Made by a program: the position numbers and the translations under genes. Positions 1-9,177 of a stretch of DNA of 64,000 bases are shown here, in pieces. The stretch is taken from contig CALOBV010000024.1 of assembly GCA_942491535.1 (NCBI GenBank), forward strand, positions 310,001 through 374,000, written 5' to 3'. This DNA is from JAUVKT01 sp942491535. GTDB taxonomy: Bacteria > Bacteroidota > Bacteroidia > Bacteroidales > VadinHA17. The stretch's first letter is position 1, and every line of letters starts with the position of its first letter. The notes under the pieces were generated by a model. It ran no database searches. It worked only from the letters and a program-made list of their open reading frames with translations, and had not been told where the DNA came from.

Positions 1-11
1 TAGGTTCAGTT

Positions 12-593
12 CTACAATATCTTCAACGCTAGCTTAATAAGTTGCTCTACGGTAAGCTCCTTTTCATCTTTTAAAAGTTTATCAAGAGCCTTTCCCACAG
101 CATTCTTCGGAAACCCCAGCATTACTAATGCAGTAAACGCTTCATCCCTAATAGTATTGTCCCTGAAAGCAAATAAATCTGTACCATCAGATGCCTTGCC
201 AATTTTGTCTTTCAGGTCAATAATTATTCTCTGTGCAGTTTTGGCTCCTATGCCCTTTATCCCCTTAAGCATATCTACATCTGACTCAAAAATTGCCTTC
301 TCTATACCTGAAGGCTCGACAGACGACAACATCATTCTGGCTGTATTAGCTCCTACTCCCGATACCGAGAGCAACATTCTGAATATCTCCCTCTCATTAC
401 TCGCTGCAAATCCATATAGTTGATGAGCATCTTCCCTGATAACTTCATGAATCAGGATTTTAATTTCTTCTTTGCCGTCAATCTGGCTGTAGGAATACAG
501 GGATATATTAACAAAATACCCTATCCCGCCTGATTCCACCACAAGTGATGTTGGTGTTAAGCCCTTAACTTTCCCCTCAATATATTCTATCAT
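12..593 (-). CDS. ruvA: Holliday junction branch migration protein RuvA
   Basis: RuvA binds Holliday junctions as a tetramer and loads the RuvB helicase for branch migration. The 193-residue product has the usual family length. It has an N-terminal OB-fold (MIEYIEGKVKGLTP), then two helix-hairpin-helix motifs near residues 72-90 (SVSGVGANTA) and 108-125 (IKGIGAKTAQRI), and a C-terminal three-helix domain for RuvB contact. It lies 2 bases downstream of pdxA on the same strand, so the two are probably cotranscribed. The stop is 12 bases from the window edge, so the 3' context cannot be seen. Confidence 0.97.
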   Translation of the reverse strand: MIEYIEGKVKGLTPTSLVVESGGIGYFVNISLYSYSQIDGKEEIKILIHEVIREDAHQLYGFAASNEREIFRMLLSVSGVGANTARMMLSSVEPSGIEKAIFESDVDMLKGIKGIGAKTAQRIIIDLKDKIGKASDGTDLFAFRDNTIRDEAFTALVMLGFPKNAVGKALDKLLKDEKELTVEQLIKLALKIL

Positions 594-595
594 AT

Positions 596-1699
596 CTAAT
601 CGTTTCCTTCTTCAATATCATCTGGTAAATCTTCGGTAGCCGTCCTTGTATCGACACTATACGATTTAAGCGGATCCTTGTTTATCTCAGCATAGGATCT
701 CCTGTTATTGTATATGTCGCACGCCAGGAACATTGCACTTCTGAATGATTGCTCGGATGCCTCCCCCTTACCTGCGATATCGTAGGCAGTTCCATGGTTC
801 GGAGACGTTCTGATTACCGGTAATCCTGCTGTATAATTCACTCCTGTATCAAAGGCGAGTGCCTTGAAGGGAATTAATCCCTGATCGTGATACATAGCAA
901 GGACACCATCAAATTTAGTAAACGAGCCTGCTCCAAAAAATCCATCAGAAGGATAGGGTCCAAAGGCAAGTATATCATCCTTACCAGCCATTTCTATAGC
1001 CGGGATAATTATATCCTCCTCTTCCTTACCCAGCAATCCATCGTCGCCAGCATGTGGATTAACACCCAGAACTGCAATCCTTGGCTTCCGCACTCCGAAA
1101 TCTACCATCAGGGAATTATTCATAATTCTCAGCTTCGATAATATCAGGTCTGCGCTGAGTGATGATGATACTTCACTTAGAGGAATATGACCTGTAACAA
1201 CACCAATCTTCATGTTTTCGCTCACCATAATCATAAGTACCTCATCTACATTGAAACGACTTTTAAGGAACTCGGTATGACCGGTAAAAGGGAACTGCTC
1301 TGATTGCGAGGTATGCTTATTAATAGGAGCCGTTACGAGTACATCAATCTTATTCTCTGCAAGGTCGTCTGCTGCCATCTTCAATGATAATACAGCAGAT
1401 TCTCCAGCCAGGCTTGTTGCTTTACCCAGTTCAACCCTTACCTCATCATCGAGGCAGTTTAAGATATGAGCCCGCTTCGGTGTAATTTCATCAATACTCT
1501 TAATTGTATTAAAGCTGAAGTTAGTAATATTCAAGGCCTTCCTGTGATAGGCTGCAACCTTGGGTGATCCATATATAATTGGCACACAGTCATCAACGAT
1601 CCTGCTATCCATTAAAGTTTTAATAATAACTTCATAACCAATACCATTGATATCGCCATGTGATATTCCTATTTTGATACCATTCATATTATTATTCAT
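596..1699 (-). CDS. pdxA: 4-hydroxythreonine-4-phosphate dehydrogenase PdxA
   Basis: PdxA oxidises 4-phosphohydroxy-L-threonine with NAD in pyridoxal 5'-phosphate synthesis. The 367-residue protein begins with the family start IKIGISHGDINGIGYEV. It carries the metal-binding histidine motifs TAPINKH and FTGHTEFL in the middle, GVNPHAGDDG, and later AMYHDQGLIPFK. The C-terminus has the NHGTAYDIAG motif. The last 25 residues are acidic and extend slightly beyond the usual end. A second ATG four codons in (MNGIKIG) could be the true start. It sits between pepA (11 bases upstream) and ruvA (2 bases downstream), which suggests one transcript. Confidence 0.96.
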   Translation of the reverse strand: MNNNMNGIKIGISHGDINGIGYEVIIKTLMDSRIVDDCVPIIYGSPKVAAYHRKALNITNFSFNTIKSIDEITPKRAHILNCLDDEVRVELGKATSLAGESAVLSLKMAADDLAENKIDVLVTAPINKHTSQSEQFPFTGHTEFLKSRFNVDEVLMIMVSENMKIGVVTGHIPLSEVSSSLSADLILSKLRIMNNSLMVDFGVRKPRIAVLGVNPHAGDDGLLGKEEEDIIIPAIEMAGKDDILAFGPYPSDGFFGAGSFTKFDGVLAMYHDQGLIPFKALAFDTGVNYTAGLPVIRTSPNHGTAYDIAGKGEASEQSFRSAMFLACDIYNNRRSYAEINKDPLKSYSVDTRTATEDLPDDIEEGND

Positions 1700-1710
1700 T
1701 TTTTGTCTGT

Positions 1711-3165
1711 TTAGATTTTAAGTTCTGAACCGGACAGAATACGTAAAAATTCAGATAAAATTCTTACTCCTGATCCCGTTCCTCCCTTGGGCCTGTAATG
1801 ATCAGTCTTCTTCAACATTGCCGTTCCGGCAATATCAAGATGCAAAAAAGGAGATATAGTAAAGTTTTCCAAAAACTTACCTGCCGTTATTGCCCCGGCT
1901 TCCCGTCCGCCAATATTTTTAAGGTCTGCAATATCTGATTTGAGTAAGTCGCCAAAGTCATCCCAGAAAGGCAGGGGAGCAACTCTTTCATGAACCTTAT
2001 CCCCTGCTTCTGACAGAAGATCTGTAAACTCGCTGCCGGCATTCCCCATTAGCGCAATGGCTTTATTACCAAAGGCATTAGCAGCCGAACCAGTAAGGGT
2101 TGCTATTGAAATCATTAATGAAGGTTTAAACTTATCGGCATAAGATAATGCATCGGCAAGTATTAAACGACCTTCGGCATCAGTATTAAGAACCTCAACC
2201 GTTTTGCCATTATACATTGTAATCACATCACCGGGTGCATATGCATCCTGTCCGGGCCTGTTGTCGGTTGCAGGAATAAAAGCCATAACATGAAGAGGGA
2301 TACCTGTTTTTGCTATATAATACATTACGGCGGCAACAGCTGCTCCTCCGGCCATATCGGCTTTCATATCGTCGATGCTATTGCCAGTTTTTAAATTTAA
2401 TCCTCCTGTATCAAATACTACTCCCTTCCCTACCAGTATAAGCGGACTTTTATTAATATGCTTCGCTGGTTTCCATTCAATAATACTCAATGTTGGCGGA
2501 TCATTGCTTCCCTTATTAACCGCAATTATTCCACCCATTCTAAGAGCTTCAATTCTCTTTTTAGTTAGTATATCTACTTTCAGTCCTGCCCCTATGCAAA
2601 ACTCTGCAATACTGGCAGCCAGACCTTCAGCATTCAGGTGGCTCAGTGGTTCGTTTACCCTGTCGCGAGCAAAGTATACTGCCTCAGTGAGGGCCAGAAG
2701 TTCATCCACATCAACGCCAGCCCTTTCGTCAATCAAGACTGTCTCGGGATAGTGCTTGTTCTTATTATCGTGGTCTTTTTCGCTCTTATACTTATTGAAA
2801 TTATACTTACTCAGAACAATGCCCTCGGCCATGGCACGTACCGATCCTTCTCTTCCTTTATGCGAAGTTATAGCAACTGATAACTGTTTCTTTGACCTCA
2901 GTTCGGCCACAATATTTACACTTGCTTCACGAAGCTTTTCAAACTGTTCATTATCTGAAAGATTTTTATCTTCCCTGAAAAGTATTGTCAGTTTAAAATA
3001 CGAATTTACTACAACAAATTCAGGCTTATCAACCAGGCTCCTTTTTACGTATTCCTTCTCGGTGGGAGATAATTTCAGTTCAGGATCAATATCGTCAGAT
3101 CCCATAATACAAATAAGAGTCTGATCAGGATGAATTTCACCTATATTTTGAATAATGGGTACCAT
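1711..3165 (-). CDS. pepA: leucyl aminopeptidase, family M17
   Basis: This is a cytosolic two-metal leucine aminopeptidase of family M17 that removes N-terminal residues from peptides. The 484-residue protein has a poorly conserved N-terminal domain to about residue 150. The catalytic domain has LVGKGVVFDTGGLNLK, the DMKADMAGGAAV metal-binding segment and the signature NTDAEGRLILADALSY. The family Lys, Asp and Glu ligands are visible. It is the first gene of a minus-strand run pepA-pdxA-ruvA and is divergent from mqnC, with 79 bases between the two start codons. The symbol pepA is by family. Some Bacteroidota carry more than one M17 enzyme. Confidence 0.93.
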   Translation of the reverse strand: MVPIIQNIGEIHPDQTLICIMGSDDIDPELKLSPTEKEYVKRSLVDKPEFVVVNSYFKLTILFREDKNLSDNEQFEKLREASVNIVAELRSKKQLSVAITSHKGREGSVRAMAEGIVLSKYNFNKYKSEKDHDNKNKHYPETVLIDERAGVDVDELLALTEAVYFARDRVNEPLSHLNAEGLAASIAEFCIGAGLKVDILTKKRIEALRMGGIIAVNKGSNDPPTLSIIEWKPAKHINKSPLILVGKGVVFDTGGLNLKTGNSIDDMKADMAGGAAVAAVMYYIAKTGIPLHVMAFIPATDNRPGQDAYAPGDVITMYNGKTVEVLNTDAEGRLILADALSYADKFKPSLMISIATLTGSAANAFGNKAIALMGNAGSEFTDLLSEAGDKVHERVAPLPFWDDFGDLLKSDIADLKNIGGREAGAITAGKFLENFTISPFLHLDIAGTAMLKKTDHYRPKGGTGSGVRILSEFLRILSGSELKI

Positions 3166-3244
3166 AATCTATGGGTCTTATTAAGTTCGTAAAGTTAATA
3201 AATTATTAAATCTATTTGCGATAATCCACTACCTTTGTAGCCTT

Positions 3245-4369
3245 ATGCAGAATATCCATAAAATTTTAGATAAGGCACTTACAAGAGGTTATTTAAGCCT
3301 TGAGGAGGGCATCTTTTTATATCGCGAAGCCCAGCTCTCGGATTTAATGGCTACAGCCGATTATTTAAGACAGCTTAAGGTTCCAGGTAACTATGTGGGA
3401 TGGCAGATAGACAGAAATGTAAATATCACCAATATCTGTTTTTCTCAGTGTAAATTCTGCAATTTTTGCAGAAAGCCGAATGACAGCGACACCTATGTAA
3501 CCACGATGGAGGAGTATGAACAAAAGATTGAAGAACTATTTGCCCTGGGAGGAGATCAATTACTACTCCAGGGGGGCATGCATCCTGATCTTGGTTTAGA
3601 ATTCTATGAAGACCTTTTTTCTCAATTAAAAAAACGCTTTCCTCGACTTAAACTTCATGCCCTCGGGCCACCGGAGGTAGTTCATCTAGCCAGGAAATCG
3701 TCACAGAGCTATAGATCTGTTATAGAAAGGTTGGTTAATGCCGGCCTTGATAGTCTGCCCGGTGCAGGTGCCGAAATCCTGGTAGACCGTGTTCGTAAAA
3801 TAGTATCTCCGGCAAAGGCCAGTAGTGATGAATGGCTAGAAGTAATGAGAGTGGCACACACTATGAATCTGCCAACATCCGCTACAATGATGTTTGGTCA
3901 TGTAGAAACGCCTGAGGAGAGAATAGAACATCTTGTTAAATTGCGTGAAGTACAGTCACAGAAACCTGATGGTCATTATGGCTTTATCTCATTTATCCCC
4001 TGGCCTTTTATGGATGAAGGAACAGTTCTGGCCGAAAAGAATGGCATCAGATCTGATATTAGCATGAACGACTATATAAGGCTTCTTGCAATTAGCAGGA
4101 TAATGCTTGATAATATTACAAATATCCAGGCCTCAATCTTAACAACCGGGGAAAACACAGCCAAATTATCGCTATATGCCGGTGCAAACGATCTGGGATC
4201 TGTTATGATAGAAGAAAATGTTGTAAGCGCGGCAGGATCGAATGGAATATTCAATGCAGATCAACTTAAGCGTATTATTACAGAATCAGGTTTTACCCCG
4301 AGGCTCAGGAATCAGAAATATGAAACTGTTAATGAGGCGAAAGACGAACGGCGAACGGCGAAGGGCTAA
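3245..4369 (+). CDS. mqnC: cyclic dehypoxanthinyl futalosine synthase, radical SAM
   Basis: MqnC is a radical-SAM enzyme of the futalosine menaquinone pathway and cyclises dehypoxanthine futalosine. The CX3CX2C cluster motif is at Cys65, Cys69 and Cys72 (CFSQCKFC). MqnC-type features are GLDSLPGAGAEIL, LPTSATMMFGHVETPEERI and FISFIPWPF. MqnE shares the fold but not the ATMMFGHVE segment, so MqnC is preferred. The last residues (about ERRTAKG) come from a tandem heptamer repeat that begins inside the gene, so the natural C-terminus has been extended or replaced. A TACCTTTG element at 3230-3237 lies only 8 bases before the ATG, so the mRNA may be leaderless or nearly so. No good -33 box is visible. 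Confidence 0.92.
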   Translation: MQNIHKILDKALTRGYLSLEEGIFLYREAQLSDLMATADYLRQLKVPGNYVGWQIDRNVNITNICFSQCKFCNFCRKPNDSDTYVTTMEEYEQKIEELFALGGDQLLLQGGMHPDLGLEFYEDLFSQLKKRFPRLKLHALGPPEVVHLARKSSQSYRSVIERLVNAGLDSLPGAGAEILVDRVRKIVSPAKASSDEWLEVMRVAHTMNLPTSATMMFGHVETPEERIEHLVKLREVQSQKPDGHYGFISFIPWPFMDEGTVLAEKNGIRSDISMNDYIRLLAISRIMLDNITNIQASILTTGENTAKLSLYAGANDLGSVMIEENVVSAAGSNGIFNADQLKRIITESGFTPRLRNQKYETVNEAKDERRTAKG

Positions 4370-4420
4370 AGCCTACAGCCTAAAGCCTACAGCCTACTAT
4401 AGCCTACAGCCTACAGCCTG
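4341..4420. repeat. heptanucleotide-type tandem repeat at mqnC 3' end
   Basis: Units of CGAACGG/CGAAGGG pass into units of AGCCTAC/AGCCTAA, about ten in all, mostly with a 7-base period. The array starts inside mqnC, supplies its last codons and stop, and fills the gap to the convergent DUF4837 gene. Similar 7-base arrays occur at 38940-38974 and 39679-39722. Confidence 0.85.
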
Positions 4421-4422
4421 AA

Positions 4423-5436
4423 TTAATTCTTTGAATCTCCTATATCGAAGTTTATTGTATAAAGTATAGCCTCGACCTGCCTGAGCAATTCTCTCTTATC
4501 ATCGTTAGGAGCATAAACATATCCATCTACCATTACGAACCTGTTATTAACCTCATCCTTTGTTACAAGACTTACAAAGGGGCCTCCCATAAAACCATTC
4601 TCAAGGGTCCATAATCCCCTGAGCATAGCATAGTTTCTATCTCTGAATCTGAAGGTAGTATATTCAATCGGGGCACGGTCTTCGATGGTCATCCAGGTTC
4701 CTTCAACGGGGCCCTTTATTTTCTCTTTCGTCATATTATTTCTAATGCTGATTATACTATCCCTGTTAAAATAGTTTTCGCCATTATAATCGAAGTAATG
4801 AACCAAAATAGATTGAGTAGTAGTTGGCGTTTCGTAAGACATCCAGACAAAACCTTTCTCACTTACATCCAGGGCATAATTTGCCGGAACATGTAATATG
4901 ATCTTATGATCATTCATAAGTTTATTAAAGCTTATGCTGTTTAAGGACCTTTTATAATAGGATATCCACCTGTCTCTTTCAGCAATATTGATCTTATCGA
5001 TTATTAGCTTCCTGTTTTCCCGTAGAACTTCCATAACTTCAGTATCATCCTTACCCTGAAGATTAATAATTAACTGCGTTGAAGCATATTTATTTATCTG
5101 GAAACTGGCCTTTTTCTCCTTATCAGGTCCTGTTTGGATAAATACAATATTACGGTGAGTTATATAATATTCGCCAAAGCTACCGGCGGGAACACTTACC
5201 AGATCAAACGCAGGTTCGGCCTGAGGAAGGCCATCGACCGAATTGGCCAGCAGTTCTCTTATTTCATCTCCCATCTCACCTTCCCACTTGGCTTTATCAA
5301 TAACTATTACCACTTCTCCTGTAGATCCGGAGACATTGGGCTGAAGGCTTCCACCGCCTTTTGAATCTGAGTTATTACATGATTGTGAAATTACAAGAAC
5401 AAGGGCAAACACAAAGAGGCTAAATATTCTTCTCAT
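4423..5436 (-). CDS. DUF4837 family lipoprotein
   Basis: The 337-residue protein starts with a lipoprotein signal peptide: MRRIF, a hydrophobic stretch, then the lipobox VISQSC with Cys20. A Ser/Asp/Gly-rich linker follows. The rest matches the pattern of the Bacteroidota DUF4837 family (GEVVIVIDKAKWEGEMGDEI near the start, WMSYETPTTTQSILVHYFDY in the middle, LRGLWTLENGFMGGPFVS near the end). The function is unknown, and it probably sits in the periplasmic face of the envelope. It converges with mqnC across a heptamer repeat, and a terminator separates it from tatA upstream, so it is transcribed on its own. Confidence 0.85.
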   Translation of the reverse strand: MRRIFSLFVFALVLVISQSCNNSDSKGGGSLQPNVSGSTGEVVIVIDKAKWEGEMGDEIRELLANSVDGLPQAEPAFDLVSVPAGSFGEYYITHRNIVFIQTGPDKEKKASFQINKYASTQLIINLQGKDDTEVMEVLRENRKLIIDKINIAERDRWISYYKRSLNSISFNKLMNDHKIILHVPANYALDVSEKGFVWMSYETPTTTQSILVHYFDYNGENYFNRDSIISIRNNMTKEKIKGPVEGTWMTIEDRAPIEYTTFRFRDRNYAMLRGLWTLENGFMGGPFVSLVTKDEVNNRFVMVDGYVYAPNDDKRELLRQVEAILYTINFDIGDSKN

Positions 5437-5480
5437 AACTGGAAAATTGATTGTTTTTTCAAATTTATAAAATTTACGGC

Positions 5481-5509
5481 AAAAAAAATCCCGATCTTAA
5501 TGATCGGGA
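5481..5509 (-). terminator. rho-independent terminator of the tatA operon
   Basis: On the minus strand a perfect stem TCCCGATC/GATCGGGA with a four-base loop is followed by eight T. It lies 22 bases past the tatA stop and closes the M23-dxr-rseP-tatA run. Confidence 0.9.
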
Positions 5510-5530
5510 CAAATATCGTGCTAAACTTTT

Positions 5531-5713
5531 CTATTCTTCATCAACTTTATCCTTATCTACCGCCTCATCCTTGGTAGCCTTCTTAAATTCCTTCATTCCC
5601 TGGCCAACACCCTTCATTAATTCAGGTATTTTCCTTCCTCCGAACAGGATAACTACCACAAGAACAATAAGAATAATTTCCGTCGGGCCAAACATTCCAG
5701 CTATAATATTCAT
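5531..5713 (-). CDS. tatA: twin-arginine translocase subunit TatA/TatE
   Basis: This 60-residue TatA-type pore subunit exports folded proteins through the inner membrane. It has a single N-terminal transmembrane helix (about residues 8-23), the FGPTEIILI and FGGRKIPELMKG hinge motifs, an amphipathic helix (MKEFKKATKDE) and an acidic tail. TatB proteins are longer, so TatA/E is the better call. It lies 45 bases after rseP and just before a strong terminator, so it is the last gene of that run. tatC is not in the window. Confidence 0.94.
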   Translation of the reverse strand: MNIIAGMFGPTEIILIVLVVVILFGGRKIPELMKGVGQGMKEFKKATKDEAVDKDKVDEE

Positions 5714-5758
5714 AACACTTGGTTTTATTAATTACTTCGTCAAAGTTAGAAAAAAAAT

Positions 5759-7087
5759 CTATTTTCTCAACGCTCTCACTATATCATTACCATTTGCAAA
5801 TAGAAGCAGGGCAATAAGAAGAATCATACCCACCAGCTGAGCATATTCCAGGAACTTATCACTTGGTTTTCTGCCGGTTATCACCTCAACCAGTAAGAAA
5901 AGAACATGTCCCCCATCCAGTGCAGGTATGGGTAATATGTTCATTATCCCCAGCACTATCGATAGAAACGCTGTCAGGCTCCAAAAGGAATGCCAGTCCC
6001 ATGCACTCGGGAAGATCTTTCCAATAGTAATAAATCCACCCAATGATTCATATGCTTTGGTATCCTTTGAGAAGATAATCTTAAACTGTTTAAGATAATT
6101 CCCAAGGGTCTCAAAGCCCTGGCTAATTCCGGCAGGGATTGATTGAACCAGACTATATTTAACTGTTTTTAGCTCTATATAATCTGGAGGTGTATCCCTT
6201 ACTACGCCAATCATACCCTCTGCAGTAGTTTTCAGATTCACATTCAGGGTGTCTCCATCGCGAAGCAGGTTAACTGTAATTTCGCTTCCTTTCTTATCTC
6301 TTATAAACTCCTGAAATTCATCATAAAAATTAAACAGCACGCCATCAAAGCCCAGAATTTGATCTCCCTTTAATATTCCTGCTTCAAGCGCGGGAGATTC
6401 TTCCTGGTAGTCTGCTACAAGAAAGGGACCATAGGGTATTCTGGCATCTATTCTACCCTCTCCTTTAATTAGCAGAGGTATAAATTCCCTTTTAACAGGT
6501 ATATCAATCAATTCGCCGTCTCTTCTTACAGTAATAATCTCACGCTCATTAAGAACCAGGTCAACCATTATAGACCTGAAGTTGTCGATATGCTCACCGT
6601 CGAGAGAAACAATCATATCACCATTCCTCAAACCCATCTCATATGCAACAGAGTCTGTAACGATACCGTATTTAACATTCTCTGTGGGCAGATAAGTCTC
6701 GCCCCAGGTAAACAGAACAGTAACGTAAAGGAAAAGTGCCAGGATAAAGTTAAACACAACACCCCCCACCATTATTATCAGCCTCTGCCAGGCCGGTTTT
6801 GACCTGAATTCGTGTGGCTGAGGGGGCTTCTTCATCTGCTCCTTATCCATCGACTCATCTATCATCCCGGAGATCTTCACATAGCCTCCCAGTGGGAGCC
6901 AGCCTATGCCGTACTCTGTATCACCCTTTCTGAACTTAAAGATCGAGAACCATGGATCAAAAAAGAGGTAAAATTTTTCCACCCTGGTCTTAAATAATTT
7001 TGCGAATAAATAATGTCCGAATTCATGGACTATAACAATTATTGAAAGACTAACTATAAATTGTGCTATCCTGATAAGTACTATCAT
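5759..7087 (-). CDS. rseP: RIP metalloprotease RseP (site-2 protease)
   Basis: This polytopic inner-membrane zinc protease cleaves transmembrane helices of anti-sigma factors and signal peptides. The 442-residue protein has the zinc motif HEFGH near residue 22 in the first membrane helix. Two central PDZ-like domains follow (NGDMIVSLDGEHIDNF and KGDQILGFDGVLFNF). The third zinc-ligand motif is NILPIPALDGGHVLF near residue 370. Its start overlaps the dxr stop by four bases (ATGA), which implies translational coupling. The dxr-rseP order is conserved in many bacteria. Confidence 0.96.
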   Translation of the reverse strand: MIVLIRIAQFIVSLSIIVIVHEFGHYLFAKLFKTRVEKFYLFFDPWFSIFKFRKGDTEYGIGWLPLGGYVKISGMIDESMDKEQMKKPPQPHEFRSKPAWQRLIIMVGGVVFNFILALFLYVTVLFTWGETYLPTENVKYGIVTDSVAYEMGLRNGDMIVSLDGEHIDNFRSIMVDLVLNEREIITVRRDGELIDIPVKREFIPLLIKGEGRIDARIPYGPFLVADYQEESPALEAGILKGDQILGFDGVLFNFYDEFQEFIRDKKGSEITVNLLRDGDTLNVNLKTTAEGMIGVVRDTPPDYIELKTVKYSLVQSIPAGISQGFETLGNYLKQFKIIFSKDTKAYESLGGFITIGKIFPSAWDWHSFWSLTAFLSIVLGIMNILPIPALDGGHVLFLLVEVITGRKPSDKFLEYAQLVGMILLIALLLFANGNDIVRALRK

Positions 7088-8247
7088 TTCTTAACTAATT
7101 TTTTTACTATTTCCCTTGCTTCTCTCCTTGCCCTGCGGTCCATCACCTCCAGAACATCAAGATCAGGCTTTTGTATTAACTCAATTTTTTGAATAACCTC
7201 CTCAATTACGCATGTCATATCTGCAAAACCAATTTTATGATTAAGGAAACTATCTACAGCAATCTCATTTGCAGCATTCATAACACAGGGGGCAGTGCCA
7301 CCGGCATCCAGGACTTCAAAAGCGATTGCAAGGTTACGAAATTTTTTTAAATCAACCTGTTCGAACGTGAGTGAATTATAATCTTTCAGGTCAAATCGTG
7401 GTAAATCGGATTTTATCCTATCAGGATATTCCAATGCATAAACAATAGGCAGTCTCATATCCGGCAATCCCAGTTGTGCCTTAACAGAACCATCTGAAAA
7501 GTGTACAAAGGAGTGAATTATGGATTGTGGGTGTATTATAATTTCAATCTGATCGGGTTTCAGGTCAAACAGCCATTTAGCCTCAATTACTTCGAGACCC
7601 TTATTCATCATAGAGGCCGAGTCTATAGTAATCTTATTGCCCATATCCCAGTTTGGGTGAGCAAGAGCGCTTTCGGGAGTAACAAGCTTTAGCTCTTCTA
7701 TTGAACTATTTCTGAATGGTCCACCCGAAGCTGTAAGAGTAATTTTCTCGATTTCATTAGCAGATTCTCCAACGAGGCACTGTAATATGGCCGAGTGCTC
7801 GGAGTCCACAGGAATAATCTTCGAATTATTCTCATGGATAAGCCGGGTAATAATCTCACCGGCCACTACCAGTGTTTCCTTATTGGCAAGGGCAATTGTC
7901 TTTCCCGACTTGATTGCCTCAATGGTAGGTTTCAGTCCTGAATAACCAACCATTGCAGTAAGCACAATATCTATGTTGTCAGAAGAAACAATCTGATCTA
8001 TGGCATCTGATCCTGAATAAACCTTAATGGGAAGATCCTGCAGGGCCTTTTTGAGCTTCAGGTAATGATTATCGTTGACCACTATAACTGAATCGGGCAT
8101 AAACTCTTTTGCCTGCTTTATAAGTAAATCAACATTATTATTCGCTGTAAGAACTTCAGCTGTAAACCTGTCGGGGTGCTTTGAGATTATTTCCAGGGTT
8201 TGTGTCCCAATCGATCCTGTAGAACCAAGTATAGCTATGCGCTTCAA
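7084..8247 (-). CDS. dxr: 1-deoxy-D-xylulose 5-phosphate reductoisomerase
   Basis: Dxr catalyses the NADPH-dependent second step of the MEP isoprenoid pathway. The 387-residue protein has the NADPH-binding N-terminus ILGSTGSIGTQTLEII, then ALANKETLVVAGE and the metal/substrate motif PVDSEHSAI. TASGGPFRN and HPNWDMGNKITIDSASM lie in the middle. All hallmark segments are intact. It follows the M23 gene by 15 bases and overlaps rseP by four, so it is the second gene of a four-gene operon. Confidence 0.97.
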   Translation of the reverse strand: MKRIAILGSTGSIGTQTLEIISKHPDRFTAEVLTANNNVDLLIKQAKEFMPDSVIVVNDNHYLKLKKALQDLPIKVYSGSDAIDQIVSSDNIDIVLTAMVGYSGLKPTIEAIKSGKTIALANKETLVVAGEIITRLIHENNSKIIPVDSEHSAILQCLVGESANEIEKITLTASGGPFRNSSIEELKLVTPESALAHPNWDMGNKITIDSASMMNKGLEVIEAKWLFDLKPDQIEIIIHPQSIIHSFVHFSDGSVKAQLGLPDMRLPIVYALEYPDRIKSDLPRFDLKDYNSLTFEQVDLKKFRNLAIAFEVLDAGGTAPCVMNAANEIAVDSFLNHKIGFADMTCVIEEVIQKIELIQKPDLDVLEVMDRRARREAREIVKKLVKK

Positions 8248-8262
8248 ATTAACCTCCCTGTA

Positions 8263-9129
8263 TTAGAATAAAATATAGTTTTCAGGATTAAGCACTTCCC
8301 CCTTATACCATATCTCAAAATGCAGATGGGGCCCAGATGTATATAGTTCACCAGAATCACCCACTATTCCAATTCCTTCGCCTGCCCTTACAATATCGCC
8401 GTGTTGCTTAAGGAGTGTGGCATTGTGTTTATAAACTGTTATCAGGTTATTGGCATGCTGTATCTGAATAACATAACCTGTTTCCATTGTCCATCCTGTA
8501 AACATAACAGTACCATCAAGTGCGGCCGACACTACAGCCTTTGGTGTGGTTACAATATCGGTTCCAAAATGTTTGGTTCGAGGATCAATGCTACCTGACA
8601 CTATGCCCTTAACGGGGGGAAAGAAATGGACATTGGCAAGACTGAAATTCTCTTCAGCTGTTGAAGTAGAAAGGGTAAGATTATACTGTTCCTCTCTCTC
8701 GACCTGTAATCTGAGGAGGGAATCTTCTTCAGAAGTATTAAAGGTAATATTCTCATAATTAGACAGTGTGTCCTGCCCTGCTACCCTGTCTATTGGTTCT
8801 TCTCCGGATATTATTGCGTTAAGATTTCTAAAATACAGATCCCTCTTATCAAGCTCCATTTCGAGCGAATCGAGCCTGATTGAATTCATTCTCATATTAC
8901 GGAGGGTATTCCCGTCGGGATATCCCGGAATAAATTCCCTGAGGTTGGTAAAAGTAATAAGAGAAGCCGTTATACCTATTATCATAAGTACTATAAATAC
9001 CAGTAGTAAGAAACCATTATACCTGGTCATTCTTACATGCCAGACCTGTTCAAATGTTTTATCGTTATAAACTGAAAACCGATACTTATCTCTCCAGCTT
9101 CGTTTATTATTATCGCTATTTTTTGCCAT
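8263..9129 (-). CDS. membrane-anchored M23 family peptidase
   Basis: This 288-residue protein is likely a cell-wall endopeptidase or its activator. It has a cytoplasmic basic N-terminus and one transmembrane helix (about residues 39-61). A coiled-coil-like segment follows to about residue 150. The C-terminal M23 (LytM) domain has HFGTDIVTTP, where the His and Asp are metal ligands, and the HLHFEIWYKG motif. Both metal-binding motifs are present, so it may be catalytically active. It heads the operon with dxr, rseP and tatA. Confidence 0.9.
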   Translation of the reverse strand: MAKNSDNNKRSWRDKYRFSVYNDKTFEQVWHVRMTRYNGFLLLVFIVLMIIGITASLITFTNLREFIPGYPDGNTLRNMRMNSIRLDSLEMELDKRDLYFRNLNAIISGEEPIDRVAGQDTLSNYENITFNTSEEDSLLRLQVEREEQYNLTLSTSTAEENFSLANVHFFPPVKGIVSGSIDPRTKHFGTDIVTTPKAVVSAALDGTVMFTGWTMETGYVIQIQHANNLITVYKHNATLLKQHGDIVRAGEGIGIVGDSGELYTSGPHLHFEIWYKGEVLNPENYILF

Positions 9130-9151
9130 TATTTGTATTTTCCCGGAAATG

Positions 9152-9159
9152 CAAAGATA
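9152..9159 (-). promoter_or_regulatory. Bacteroidota -7 element upstream of the M23-dxr-rseP-tatA operon
   Basis: The minus strand reads TATCTTTG, a match to the Bacteroidota consensus TAnnTTTG, 22 bases upstream of the M23 start. No clear -33 TTG is seen at the usual distance, so only the -7 part is supported. Confidence 0.55.
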
Positions 9160-9177
9160 ACAAATAGACTCTCTAAT

